Shown piece by piece: positions 5,876 to 13,953 of a stretch of 16,908 nucleotides of DNA. Position 1 is the stretch's first letter. Every line of letters starts with the position of its first letter. This DNA is from an uncultured Collinsella sp. (GTDB lineage: Bacteria; Actinomycetota; Coriobacteriia; Coriobacteriales; Coriobacteriaceae). The stretch covers positions 1 through 16,908 of the forward strand of contig CAAETD010000069.1 of assembly GCA_900758885.1 (NCBI GenBank), written 5' to 3'. The notes under the pieces were generated by a model. The model was not told where the DNA came from and ran no database searches. It saw only the letters and a list, made by a program, of their open reading frames with translations. The translations under genes were made by a program, and so were the position numbers.

Positions 5876-8026
5876 ATGGCATCCAAATACTCCATGAACG
5901 ACCGTCCCAGCTGGCCTCGCCGCGCCATCGTTACCGCCGGCGAGCCCTACGGCAACAAGGGCCTTCACTTTGGCCACGTCGGTGGCGTCTTTGTCCCGGC
6001 CGACTTCTTCGCCCGCTTCCTGCGCGACCGTCTGGGCCGCGAGAACGTCATCTTCACCTCGGGCACCGACTGCTATGGCTCGCCCATCATGGAGAGCTAC
6101 CGCAAGCTCAAGGAGAACGAGGGCTACGACAAGTCCATCGCCGAGTATGTCGAGTCCAATCACTCCCGCCAGGCCGCGACCCTCAACAACTACAACATCA
6201 GCTGCGATATCTACGGCGGCTCGGGCCTTGAGCCGGCTGCGCAGATTCACAACGAGGTGACCGCCGAGATTATCGAGCGTCTGCACGAACAGGGCACCAT
6301 CTCCAAGCGCTCCACGCTGCAGTTCTACGACGCCAAGGCCGGCACGTTCCTCAACGGCCGCCAGGTGATCGGCCGCTGCCCCATCCAGGGCTGCAAGTCC
6401 GAGAAGGCTTATGCCGACGAGTGCGACCTGGGTCACCAGTTTGAGCCCGAGGAGCTCATCGCGCCCAAAAGCCAGCTCACCGGCGAGGTGCCCGAGCTGC
6501 GCCCGGTCGACAACCTCTACTTCGACCTGCCGGCCTACCTCGACTTTATGAAAACCTATACCGCCAAGCTCGCCCAGAACCCGCAGGTTCGCTCCGTGGT
6601 CTCCAAGACCATGGAAGAGTGGCTGCTGCCGGCCCAGCTCTACATCCAGAACAAGTTCCGTGAGGCCTTCGATGCCGTCGAGGATCAGCTTCCCGAGCAC
6701 ACCGTGCTGGAGCCCGAGGGCAACAAGAGCAGCTTTACCGTCACCTTCCCCAGCTGGAAGGAGCGCGACGATGCCCACGCGGTGCTCGCCAACGGCGGCG
6801 TGCGCTTCCGCAGCGGCAAGGCGCTCGTACCCTTCCGCATCACCGGCAACATCGACTGGGGCGTTCCGGTGCCCGAGGTCGATGGCGTCTCCGACGTCAC
6901 CTGCTGGTGCTGGCCCGAGAGCCTGTGGGCTCCCATCAGCTATACGCGCACCGTGCTCGCACGCGATGCCAAGGCCGCCGGCGTGACCGAGGGCGTCGCC
7001 GCCCAGGATGCCGCCCTCATGGGCGAGCCCGCCGCCGATTCCACGCAGGTCCCCGCGCCCACCTACCAGCACAGCTCGCTCGACTGGCGCGACTGGTGGT
7101 GCTCGGATGACGCACAGATCTACCAGTTCATTGGCCAGGACAACATCTACTTCTATTGCATCGCGCAGACCGCCATGTGGGAGGCCCTGGGTTGGAACCT
7201 CACGCAGAGCACCGTCAGCGCCTGCTACCACCTGCTCTACATGGGCAAAAAGGCAAGCTCGTCCTCGCAGACTCCTCCCCCGCCGGCAGACGACCTGCTC
7301 AACCACTACACCTGCGAGCAGATGCGCGCGCATTGGCTGTCGCTCGGCCTGTCCGAGAAGCCGGTGAGCTTTAGCCCCAAGGCATACGACACGCGCGTGA
7401 CCGGCAAGGACAAGGACGGCAACGAGGTGCGCGCCTGCGACGACAAGCGCGTTATCGACCCCGCCCTTAAGGAGAGCGCGCTGCTGACCGGCGTGTTCAA
7501 CCGCCTGGCCCGCAGCTGCTTCTACGGCGTCGCCGTCAAGGAGGGCGACGAGAGTCCCTATCGCAACGGTTGCATCCCCGCCGGTGCCGCTTCTGACACC
7601 GTGGTCGAAGCCGCCCAGCAGGCAGCCCTCGCCTTTGAGCAGGCCATGTACAAGTTCGAGACGCACCGAGCGCTCGCTGTGTGCGACGACTACCTGCGCG
7701 CCGCCAACAAGCGCTGGAGCGATGCCTCCAAGGCCGCCAACAAGCTCGAGGGCGAGCCGGCCAACGCCGCCATGACGCAGGCCCTCGTCGACGCCTTTAC
7801 CGAGCTGCGCGTAGCGACCGTGCTCATGCACGGCATCGTGCCGGCCGGCTGCGAGCTCATCTGCGAGTACTTCGACGTTGACCCGGTCGCCTTCTTTAGC
7901 TGGGATAACATCTTTGCCTCCACGGATGAGTTTGTGGAGAGCCTGGGCGAGAAGCCCGGCGAGCACCGCGTGAAGCCGCTGCCCCCGCGCTTCGACTTCT
8001 TTAGCAAGCACGAGAGCCAGTACTAA
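5876..8026 (+). CDS. metG: Methionyl-tRNA synthetase-family protein with degraded KMSKS motif
   Basis: MetRS attaches methionine to tRNA-Met in the cytosol. The 716-residue protein has the Rossmann HIGH-type motif HFGH (31-34), a zinc-knuckle insertion with C168, C173, C183 and H187 (CCCH rather than the usual four Cys), DWGVPVP (327-333), and QFIGQDNIYFY (417-427), all in MetRS order. A helical anticodon-binding region follows from about 530. Where KMSKS should stand the sequence is GKKASSSSQ (457-465), so the second lysine is missing and a proline run follows. ATG 5876 is preceded by AAGGAG (5866-5871); an upstream GTG-type extension is unsupported. It may be the housekeeping enzyme of a divergent MetRS lineage or a repurposed paralogue. 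The rRNA/tRNA methyltransferase gene follows after 59 bases. Confidence 0.85.
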   Translation: MASKYSMNDRPSWPRRAIVTAGEPYGNKGLHFGHVGGVFVPADFFARFLRDRLGRENVIFTSGTDCYGSPIMESYRKLKENEGYDKSIAEYVESNHSRQAATLNNYNISCDIYGGSGLEPAAQIHNEVTAEIIERLHEQGTISKRSTLQFYDAKAGTFLNGRQVIGRCPIQGCKSEKAYADECDLGHQFEPEELIAPKSQLTGEVPELRPVDNLYFDLPAYLDFMKTYTAKLAQNPQVRSVVSKTMEEWLLPAQLYIQNKFREAFDAVEDQLPEHTVLEPEGNKSSFTVTFPSWKERDDAHAVLANGGVRFRSGKALVPFRITGNIDWGVPVPEVDGVSDVTCWCWPESLWAPISYTRTVLARDAKAAGVTEGVAAQDAALMGEPAADSTQVPAPTYQHSSLDWRDWWCSDDAQIYQFIGQDNIYFYCIAQTAMWEALGWNLTQSTVSACYHLLYMGKKASSSSQTPPPPADDLLNHYTCEQMRAHWLSLGLSEKPVSFSPKAYDTRVTGKDKDGNEVRACDDKRVIDPALKESALLTGVFNRLARSCFYGVAVKEGDESPYRNGCIPAGAASDTVVEAAQQAALAFEQAMYKFETHRALAVCDDYLRAANKRWSDASKAANKLEGEPANAAMTQALVDAFTELRVATVLMHGIVPAGCELICEYFDVDPVAFFSWDNIFASTDEFVESLGEKPGEHRVKPLPPRFDFFSKHESQY

Positions 8027-8027
8027 A

Positions 8028-8047
8028 GCACGCCAGCAGCGGCGTGC
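8028..8047 (+). terminator. Small intercistronic hairpin
   Basis: GCACGCC (8028-8034) pairs perfectly with GGCGTGC (8041-8047) one base after the MetRS stop codon. There is no T-tract, so readthrough into the methyltransferase gene is likely. It may partly terminate transcription or stabilise the upstream message. Confidence 0.35.
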
Positions 8048-8085
8048 CCGGAAAGTAGTCAATTTGGGACGGGAAGGAAAGACGG

Positions 8086-9189
8086 ATGTCCAAGCCGCGT
8101 CGTCGTAAGCAGAAAAAGCAGGTCAAGGCCGAGCTCAAGCTCAGGCAGTTTGCTGCTACCGAGCTTTCCGACCAGCTTGCCGCCCTTCCCTGCGCCGCCG
8201 ACCTGCCGCGCTTTATGGTCGACACGGTCGCCGGCGCCTATGCGCCCGCCGATGCCAAGCTCATGATCGAGGGCTTCGGCGCCGCGGCCACACGCCCGGT
8301 CACGCTGCGCGCCAACACGCTCAAGGCGACCGCCGAGGACATCGCTGCGGCGCTCGATGCCGCCTGCATCGCCCACCAAACCGTTACCTGGTATCCGGAC
8401 GCCTTTATCCTGCCCGAGGCCCAGGTTTCAGATCTGTGGGATCTCGACATCTACCGCGACGGCAAAATCTACCTGCAGAGCCTGTCATCCATGATGCCGC
8501 CGTTGGTCCTGGGCGCCCAGGCAGGCGAGGACATCCTGGACATGTGCGCAGCCCCCGGCGGCAAGACGACGCAGATCGCCGCCCTCACCCAGGGACAGGC
8601 GCACCTCACCGCCTGTGAGATGAGCATTCCCCGCGCCGAAAAGCTCGAGTCGAACCTCCATCGCCAGGGTGCCAAAAACGTGCCCGTCATGCGCATCGAC
8701 GCACGCGAGCTCGACGAGTTCTTCCGCTTTGACCGCATCCTGCTCGACGCTCCCTGCACCGGCACGGGCACCGTCATCAGTGGCAACGAGAAAAGCCTGC
8801 GCGGCCTCACCGAGCAGTTGCTGAGCAAGTGCGCCCGCTCGCAGCGAGCACTTCTGGACCGCGCCATGGGGGCCCTCAAACCGGGCGGCACGCTCGTCTA
8901 TTCGACTTGTTCGATCTTGCCGCAGGAAAACGAGGACGCCCTGCAAGAGGCCCTCGACAAGCATATGGACTGCGAGCTTATCCCCCTCGACGGCACGCCA
9001 AGCGAAAGTGAAGCACGACGCACCCAGGACGCCGGCGAGGAGCCGCATATCGAGAGCAACGCTCTCACCGAGGCCATTGCCGCGGGTCAGGTATCGGCCA
9101 TCGTCAACGGCCTGCCCGGCACGCTCACCATTCCGCCTAGCCGCGACTTTGAGGGCTTCTACATTGCCCTGATCCGAAAACGCAGCTAG
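8086..9189 (+). CDS. RsmB/NOP family SAM-dependent RNA (cytosine-5) methyltransferase
   Basis: The protein methylates C5 of cytosine in RNA, probably rRNA; the precise site cannot be told from sequence. In 367 residues it shows the SAM-binding motif LDMCAAPGGKTTQIA (151-165), motif IV LDAPCTGTG (220-228) with C224, and motif VI YSTCS (272-276) with the second catalytic Cys C275, the two-cysteine signature of the NSUN/RsmB/RsmF family. The N-terminus is a basic tail (residues 3-14). No NusB-like RNA-binding domain precedes the methyltransferase, and the region after about 295 is short, so it is nearer to RsmF-like proteins than to full RsmB. AAGGAA at 8074-8079 precedes ATG 8086. It is probably cotranscribed with the MetRS gene. 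Confidence 0.92.
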   Translation: MSKPRRRKQKKQVKAELKLRQFAATELSDQLAALPCAADLPRFMVDTVAGAYAPADAKLMIEGFGAAATRPVTLRANTLKATAEDIAAALDAACIAHQTVTWYPDAFILPEAQVSDLWDLDIYRDGKIYLQSLSSMMPPLVLGAQAGEDILDMCAAPGGKTTQIAALTQGQAHLTACEMSIPRAEKLESNLHRQGAKNVPVMRIDARELDEFFRFDRILLDAPCTGTGTVISGNEKSLRGLTEQLLSKCARSQRALLDRAMGALKPGGTLVYSTCSILPQENEDALQEALDKHMDCELIPLDGTPSESEARRTQDAGEEPHIESNALTEAIAAGQVSAIVNGLPGTLTIPPSRDFEGFYIALIRKRS

Positions 9190-9213
9190 CGCACGGATCC
9201 AAAACTCAACAAG

Positions 9214-9384
9214 CTATCTCTGTGCGCGTTTGCCCTGCTGGTCGCGATGCTGTTTAAGCATCGCGCGCTCCTTGCGTTCGGCCCTTTTGCCCTTAATGGC
9301 CGTGACCACAAAGTAGATGACCGCGGCGGCAACGATTGCGGCCACACACAGGCCGATCGAGCCAAACATTGCTGTCAATTCCAT
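9214..9384 (-). CDS. Small single-pass membrane protein, 56 residues
   Basis: This small gene reads MELTAMFGSIGLCVAAIVAA in its first 20 residues. It has one hydrophobic helix (about 8-30) and a strongly basic tail (KGKRAERKERAMLKQHRDQQ at 31-50). GAGGTG lies upstream of ATG 9384 at a good distance, and the frame ends at TAG (9214-9216), 24 bases past the convergent methyltransferase stop. The helix plus positive-inside tail predicts N-out/C-in topology. I do not recognise the family. Because length, ribosome site and composition all fit, I believe it is real, but function is unknown. Confidence 0.7.
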   Translation of the reverse strand: MELTAMFGSIGLCVAAIVAAAVIYFVVTAIKGKRAERKERAMLKQHRDQQGKRAQR

Positions 9385-9575
9385 ACCGCGTCACCTCTCT
9401 TTTAAACGGGGCTTTCAAGATAGCACCTCGATACCCGCCACCACAGCTCCTTCACGTTCGCCGGCCCTTCGGTCTAACGGATGGCGCGGCGGGGAAAAAT
9501 CAACTCGTCAAACGATTTAGCATTCGCAATTCCGGCTGCATCGCGCCGGCCATCACCACATAGAATCGAGCCTCC
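9385..9575. other. Divergent intergenic region before the TIM-barrel gene
   Basis: These 191 bases lie between the small membrane protein (minus) and the TIM-barrel gene (plus). TAGAAT at 9561-9566 resembles a -10 box only 9 bases before ATG 9576, and there is no Shine-Dalgarno sequence there, so the mRNA may be leaderless. No clear -35 is seen. Confidence 0.35.
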
Positions 9576-10667
9576 ATGGATACCCTCAACGATCTAAATG
9601 AGCGCGTCGACGCCTTCGTCGGCACCAGCTCCTTCGACACGCCTGCGGCGGCAAACGACCAAGCTCCCATCGATGTGCCCGCCGAGGTGCACGAGGACAT
9701 CGTCGCCTCGGTCGATTTTTCCGAGGTCGAGCTTGCAGACGAGTTCACCGAGCCCCAAATAGCCGTCACGCCCAACGGCCTGCTCCCTATGGAGCCCCTG
9801 CCCATCGACGGACGCCTGCGCAAGGCTGCCCTTCGCATGCCCGACGAGATCGAGGAGGCCAGCGGCTTCACGCTCTTTGGCCGACGCATCAAGTCGCTCA
9901 TTTACACCACCGATGTCGCGGTTATCCGCAACTCCAACGCCGACGCCGTCTTTGCGGTCTACCCTTTCACGCCGCAGCCCGCCATTACGCAAGCGCTGCT
10001 GACCGTCGCCGAGTGCCCGGTCTTTGTAGGCGTGGGTGGCGGAACTACGACCGGTAAGCGCTCCGTGCAGATGGCAGCCGTCTCCGAGATGCAGGGCGCG
10101 GCGGGCTGCGTGGTCAACTCCCCCGCTACTGCCGAGATGGTCGAGCACATCACCAACATCGCCGACATCCCCGTCATCGCCACGGTCGTTCGCTGCGACG
10201 ACGATGCCCACGCCAAGGTGCGCGCTGGAGCCAAGATTCTCAACATCGCCGCCGGCAAGAACACGCCCCAGGTCCTACGCGAGCTGCGCGAGCACTATCC
10301 CAACCTGCCGCTTATCGCGCCGGGCGGCAAGACGCCCGAGAGCATTCGCGAGACCATCGCCGCCGGCGCCAACGCCATCATCTGGACACCGCCTTCGGCC
10401 CAGCAGCTACAGACCGACATGATGCAGCGTTATCGCAAGATGAAGGAAGACGCCACACCTGTCATCTCGCGCGACGACGTGCCCATTATCGACCAGGTCG
10501 CCACCGCCGAGGTCAGCCAAGTCGAGAACATGAATCCCGATGTGCCGATTCCCGACGAAGTCATCGAGCGCGTCGCTTCGATCCACGAGCGCGTCGAGGA
10601 GCATCGCGCCAACCGCGGCCTCAAGCCGTCACTGCACGGCTTTTTCTTCCGCGGAAAGAAACGCTAG
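9576..10667 (+). CDS. Conserved TIM-barrel protein of unknown function with extended tails
   Basis: Residues about 88-292 of this 363-residue protein form a compact conserved core with a beta/alpha-barrel pattern: FGRRIKSLIYTTDVAVI (101-117), FAVYPFTPQPAITQALL (126-142), VGVGGGTTTGKR (151-162), AGAKILNIAAGKNTP (217-231), LIAPGGKTPESIR (246-258) and GANAIIWTPPS (264-274). The LIAPGG...AGAN ending resembles the phosphate-binding end of KDPG-aldolase-like barrels. I recall similar roughly 240-residue proteins in Firmicutes labelled only 'hydrolase', a weak label. Here an acidic N-terminal extension (1-85) and a C-terminal helical tail (293-363) are added. ATG 9576 lacks a ribosome site; leaderless translation or a later start (M72) are alternatives. 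A strong terminator follows at 10679. Confidence 0.8.
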   Translation: MDTLNDLNERVDAFVGTSSFDTPAAANDQAPIDVPAEVHEDIVASVDFSEVELADEFTEPQIAVTPNGLLPMEPLPIDGRLRKAALRMPDEIEEASGFTLFGRRIKSLIYTTDVAVIRNSNADAVFAVYPFTPQPAITQALLTVAECPVFVGVGGGTTTGKRSVQMAAVSEMQGAAGCVVNSPATAEMVEHITNIADIPVIATVVRCDDDAHAKVRAGAKILNIAAGKNTPQVLRELREHYPNLPLIAPGGKTPESIRETIAAGANAIIWTPPSAQQLQTDMMQRYRKMKEDATPVISRDDVPIIDQVATAEVSQVENMNPDVPIPDEVIERVASIHERVEEHRANRGLKPSLHGFFFRGKKR

Positions 10668-10678
10668 CAAAACATCTT

Positions 10679-10716
10679 GGCCCGCCCCACAAACGTGAGG
10701 CGGGCCGTTTTCGTTT
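10679..10716 (+). terminator. Intrinsic terminator after the TIM-barrel gene
   Basis: GGCCCGCC (10679-10686) pairs with GGCGGGCC (10699-10706), and CAC/GTG pairs continue towards the loop past one C-A mismatch. The plus-strand run GTTTTCGTTT (10707-10716) follows. It lies between convergent genes and may also slow transcription leaving degV, although the minus side has a poorer T-run. Confidence 0.85.
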
Positions 10717-10747
10717 GAGCAATCATGCAGCGACGTGATGGGGCAAA

Positions 10748-11638
10748 TTAATCCACGCGCTTGTCGCCCATAAAGAAGAGCGCCACCGTACCAGGTCCGG
10801 TATGCGAGCCAATCAGAGTACCGATGTCATTGATCTCAATCTTGCCTTTAAGCTGCGGAACCTGTTCCTCAATCAGCGCCGCGACCGCCTCGGCATCCTC
10901 GCGGCACGCCGACTGCGACATGATGCACTTACCCGAATAATCTGCACCGTCCTGTACGTGTGCCATCATGGTCTTAGCCATCTCGGAAATCGCGCGCTTC
11001 TTAGTGCGAATCTTCTCACGTGGCGACAGCTTACCTTCGCAATCGACCGTCATAAGCGGGCAAATCTTAAGCGCCGTGCCGATGATCGCGCTCGCGGCCG
11101 AAATGCGACCGCCGCGCAGGTAGCTCGACAGATCGGTCGAGAAGAACCAGTGGTGCAGGTTGAGCTTGTGCTCCTCGATCCAGGCAGCCGTCTCGTCGAG
11201 TGAAGCCCCACTATCGCGCACATCGGCGGCATATTCCAACAACAGGCCAAAGCCCGAAGACGCCGCCAGCGAATCGATGACGCGCACCTTGCCGCCCTCG
11301 GGATAGCGATCCGCAAGCATCTGCGCCGCGACGCAGGCCGATCCATACGTGCCCGAAATACCCGACGACAACGTCAGGTGCAGCACGTCTTTACCCTCGG
11401 CAACAAACGGCTCCCAAAACTCCTCGTACTCACCCACGCTCACCTGAGACGTCTTGGGCATGGCGCCCGCGGCAATCTGGGCAAAAAACTCGTCCGGCGT
11501 AATCGACTGATACAGATCGTCCGTATAGACAACATCGTCGATCTCGTAATGAAAACACACGACAGGGATATTGCGCGACGCAAAGAACTCACGGGTTCGA
11601 TCGGCGGCGGATTCACAGGTCAGGACAAAATCACTCAT
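10748..11638 (-). CDS. DegV family fatty-acid-binding protein
   Basis: DegV proteins bind a fatty acid in the cytosol; some act as FakB subunits that present it to the FakA kinase for phospholipid synthesis. The 296-residue protein shows TCESAADRT (7-15), TSQVSVGEYEEF (63-74), LTLSSGISGTYGSA (88-101), IDSLAASSGFGLL (121-133), RGGRIS (175-180) and the C-terminal SHTGPGTVALFF (278-289), all in family order. ATG 11638 is chosen because AAGGAG (11645-11650) lies 6 bases upstream; the in-frame ATG at 11656 would place that site inside the gene. No fakA gene is in this window. The gene is divergent from fbp. Confidence 0.93.
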   Translation of the reverse strand: MSDFVLTCESAADRTREFFASRNIPVVCFHYEIDDVVYTDDLYQSITPDEFFAQIAAGAMPKTSQVSVGEYEEFWEPFVAEGKDVLHLTLSSGISGTYGSACVAAQMLADRYPEGGKVRVIDSLAASSGFGLLLEYAADVRDSGASLDETAAWIEEHKLNLHHWFFSTDLSSYLRGGRISAASAIIGTALKICPLMTVDCEGKLSPREKIRTKKRAISEMAKTMMAHVQDGADYSGKCIMSQSACREDAEAVAALIEEQVPQLKGKIEINDIGTLIGSHTGPGTVALFFMGDKRVD

Positions 11639-11666
11639 ATGAGGCTCCTTACTCATTGCTGCGCAA

Positions 11667-11675
11667 ATTATCGCA
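11667..11675 (-). promoter_or_regulatory. Putative extended -10 promoter for degV
   Basis: On the minus strand TGCGATAAT fits the extended -10 form with one mismatch. No good -35 exists, as is common for extended -10 promoters. A start near 11660 would give a leader of about 22 bases containing the AAGGAG site. The same TGTGCGATAAT string precedes the MetRS gene. Confidence 0.45.
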
Positions 11676-11902
11676 CAGTGAGCCTACATGCGGTACATAT
11701 GTCCACTATTTACCAAATCGAACCAAAAATAGTGAACATCTTTACCACCATCGTCTCCACCGACCCGACGCATAAATATCTGAGAAAACACCCTCTGTCG
11801 TCTCCACCCGACCAACACATCTACCTTCACTAAATCGATTTACCAAACCGTTCAGCCGACAATTCAGCCGCTGGCGCAAAATCGAAACAAAAGCGGCGCA
11901 TA

Positions 11903-11939
11903 CTGGTAAACGTTTGACGCTGTTTATCAGTTTTACCAG
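11903..11939 (+). promoter_or_regulatory. Putative operator or leader hairpin before fbp
   Basis: CTGGTAAA (11903-11910) and TTTACCAG (11932-11939) form a perfect 8-bp inverted repeat ending 19 bases before the fbp start. The left arm continues into AAACGTTT, a palindrome centred on CG, so TGGTAAACGTTTGACG (11904-11919) also resembles a LacI/GalR-type operator with one strong half. A repressor site or an RNA hairpin are both possible. Confidence 0.45.
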
Positions 11940-11958
11940 CCCCATCGGAAGGTGTTTC

Positions 11959-13875
11959 ATGGTCGCATTCGATCGCAACCCGCAAGACTTCAAGTATCTG
12001 CGCCTGCTGTCGAGACAGTTCCCCACCGAACAATCCGCATTTACCGAAATTATCAACCTCTCGGCCATCCTCAACCTACCCAAGGGCACCGAGCATTTTA
12101 TGAGCGACGTGCATGGTGAGTACGAAGCCTTTATGCACATCCTCAACAACTGCTCGGGCGTCGTGCGCGAACATGTCGACGAGATCTTTGGCGACACGCT
12201 CTCCTTTGACGAAAAGGGCGAGCTGTGTACGCTCATCTACTACCCGCGCGAGAAGATCGACCTGGTCCGCAGCCGGCGCGAGGACTCGCCAACCTGGTAC
12301 AAGACGATGCTTGACCAGCTCATCATGGTCGCTCGCTCACTTTCAAGCCGCTACACGCGCTCCAAGGTGCGTAAGGCCATCCCGCGCGACTACGCCTACA
12401 TCATCGACGAGTTGTTGCACACGCACCCGGACGAGAACAACTATCGCGTGCGCTATCACGAGCGCATCGTGGAGTCCATCCTAGAGACCGCCAGCGCCGA
12501 CGACTTTATCGAGTCGCTCGCCTCGCTCATCAAGCGCCTGGCCGTCGACCACTTGCACCTGGTGGGCGACATCTTCGACCGCGGCGGCGGCGCGGCCAAA
12601 ATTATGGACCGTCTGCTCACCTACCATTCACTCGACATCCAGTGGGGCAACCACGACCTGCTGTGGATGGGCGCTGCGGCCGGTGAGCCCGCCTGCATCG
12701 CCACGGTGTTGCGCAACAACCTACGCTACGACAACTACGAGATCCTGGAGAACGACTACGGCATCTCGCTGCGTGAGCTTGTCGCCTTTGCCGATGCCAC
12801 CTACACCGCCGGTGAGTCCATCACCCCGCTGATCAAGGCCATCAACGTGTTGCTCTTTAAGCTCGAGGGCCAGATTATCCAGCGCCACCCCGAGTTCGAT
12901 ATGACCGACCGCCTGTTACTCGACAAGATCGACCACGACACCGGCACGGTCACGCTCGCCGACGGCAGCGTGTGGCCGCTCACGACCAACGACTTCCCCA
13001 CCGTCGACCCGGCGGACCCCTACACGCTCACGTCTCAGGAGCAGCACATCATCGACAAGCTCGTGTCCGAGTTTGTAACCGCCGATCACCTGCATCGCCA
13101 TATCGATTTCCTCTACACCCACGGCTCGATGTACAAGGTCGCCAACGGCAACCTGCTCTTCCACGGCTGCGTTCCGCTCAACGAAGACGGCACCTTTAGC
13201 AGCATGAACTGCCTGGGCACCTGGCACGCTGGCCGCGATTATCTCGATTTTTGCGACCACATCGCCCGCCGCGCGTGGCGCGTGGGCGACCGCGATGCCC
13301 TCGACTGGATGTGGTACCTGTGGATTGGCTTCAATTCACCCGCCAGCGGACGCCTGGTGCGTACCTTTGAGCGCGCCTATATCGCCGATAAGAGCACCTG
13401 GGTCGAGCCGATGGACCCGTACTTTACGCTTACCAAGTCGCCCTCGGTCTGCGATGATATCATGCGCGAGTTTGGCGTCGCGCCCATGGCATGCTCGCCG
13501 ACCGGCCACATCATCAACGGCCACACGCCCGTTAAAACCACCAAGGGCGAGCAGCCCATCCGCGCCGAGGGCAAGCTGCTGGTCATCGATGGCGGCTTCT
13601 GCCGCGCTTACCATCCCAAGACGGGCATCGCCGGCTATACGCTCATCTCGAGCTCGCGCGGCTGCCGCCTCAAGTCGCACCGGGCCTTTACGACGGTTGC
13701 CGAGGCACTCACGCGCAACGTGGACATCGAAAGCGAGACCAACCGTTTTGACCAAGCAGACCGTCGCCGCATGGTGAGCGACACCGATACTGGCGCCAAG
13801 ATTCGCAGCCAGATCCAGGATCTGCGCCAGCTGCTCGATGCATATAGAAACGGTGCTATCGAAGAGCGCGTCTAG
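11959..13875 (+). CDS. fbp: Fructose-1,6-bisphosphatase, class III (firmicute type)
   Basis: The enzyme removes the C1 phosphate of fructose-1,6-bisphosphate, the committed gluconeogenic step, in the cytosol. The 638-residue length matches the class III family (about 640-670), which is built on a metallophosphoesterase core. Metal-site motifs are visible: SDVHG (49-53), GDIFDRGG (203-210), WGNHDLLW (229-236), TGHIINGHTPV (516-525) and LVIDGGFCRAYHP (541-553). ATG 11959 follows GGAAGG (11947-11952) at good spacing; the frame is open upstream to a TTG at 11914, but that has no ribosome site. It begins a plus-strand run with the first gtrA-like gene 78 bases after its stop. The repeat-dense upstream region suggests transcriptional control, possibly by carbon source (inference). 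Confidence 0.96.
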   Translation: MVAFDRNPQDFKYLRLLSRQFPTEQSAFTEIINLSAILNLPKGTEHFMSDVHGEYEAFMHILNNCSGVVREHVDEIFGDTLSFDEKGELCTLIYYPREKIDLVRSRREDSPTWYKTMLDQLIMVARSLSSRYTRSKVRKAIPRDYAYIIDELLHTHPDENNYRVRYHERIVESILETASADDFIESLASLIKRLAVDHLHLVGDIFDRGGGAAKIMDRLLTYHSLDIQWGNHDLLWMGAAAGEPACIATVLRNNLRYDNYEILENDYGISLRELVAFADATYTAGESITPLIKAINVLLFKLEGQIIQRHPEFDMTDRLLLDKIDHDTGTVTLADGSVWPLTTNDFPTVDPADPYTLTSQEQHIIDKLVSEFVTADHLHRHIDFLYTHGSMYKVANGNLLFHGCVPLNEDGTFSSMNCLGTWHAGRDYLDFCDHIARRAWRVGDRDALDWMWYLWIGFNSPASGRLVRTFERAYIADKSTWVEPMDPYFTLTKSPSVCDDIMREFGVAPMACSPTGHIINGHTPVKTTKGEQPIRAEGKLLVIDGGFCRAYHPKTGIAGYTLISSSRGCRLKSHRAFTTVAEALTRNVDIESETNRFDQADRRRMVSDTDTGAKIRSQIQDLRQLLDAYRNGAIEERV

Positions 13876-13953
13876 CCCCACCCGCGGGGATTGGCTAAAC
13901 TTGCTGAGTTTGTCATCCCCACGGCGTCCCCGCGCCACCCTAAGGCAGGTACC

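Larger units (their letters stand above)
11639..11958. promoter_or_regulatory. Repeat-rich regulatory region between degV and fbp
   Basis: This 320-base stretch has no gene but many short repeats. TTTACC occurs at 11709, 11741, 11839 and 11932 and inverted at 11905. CACTATTT (11704-11711) is inverted at 11727-11734, TAAATCGATTTA (11831-11842) is a perfect palindrome, TCGTCTCCACC is repeated at 11751 and 11798, and TTCAGCCG is repeated 12 bases apart (11851, 11863). The pattern is that of a multi-site operator region for fbp. No regulator gene is in the window. Confidence 0.6.

Noticed and set aside
5750..8062. A 770-codon open frame on the minus strand opposite the MetRS gene
   Set aside because: It is a GC-bias shadow: its translation is repetitive Leu/Gly/Val/Ala without domains, while the plus strand gives clear MetRS motifs.
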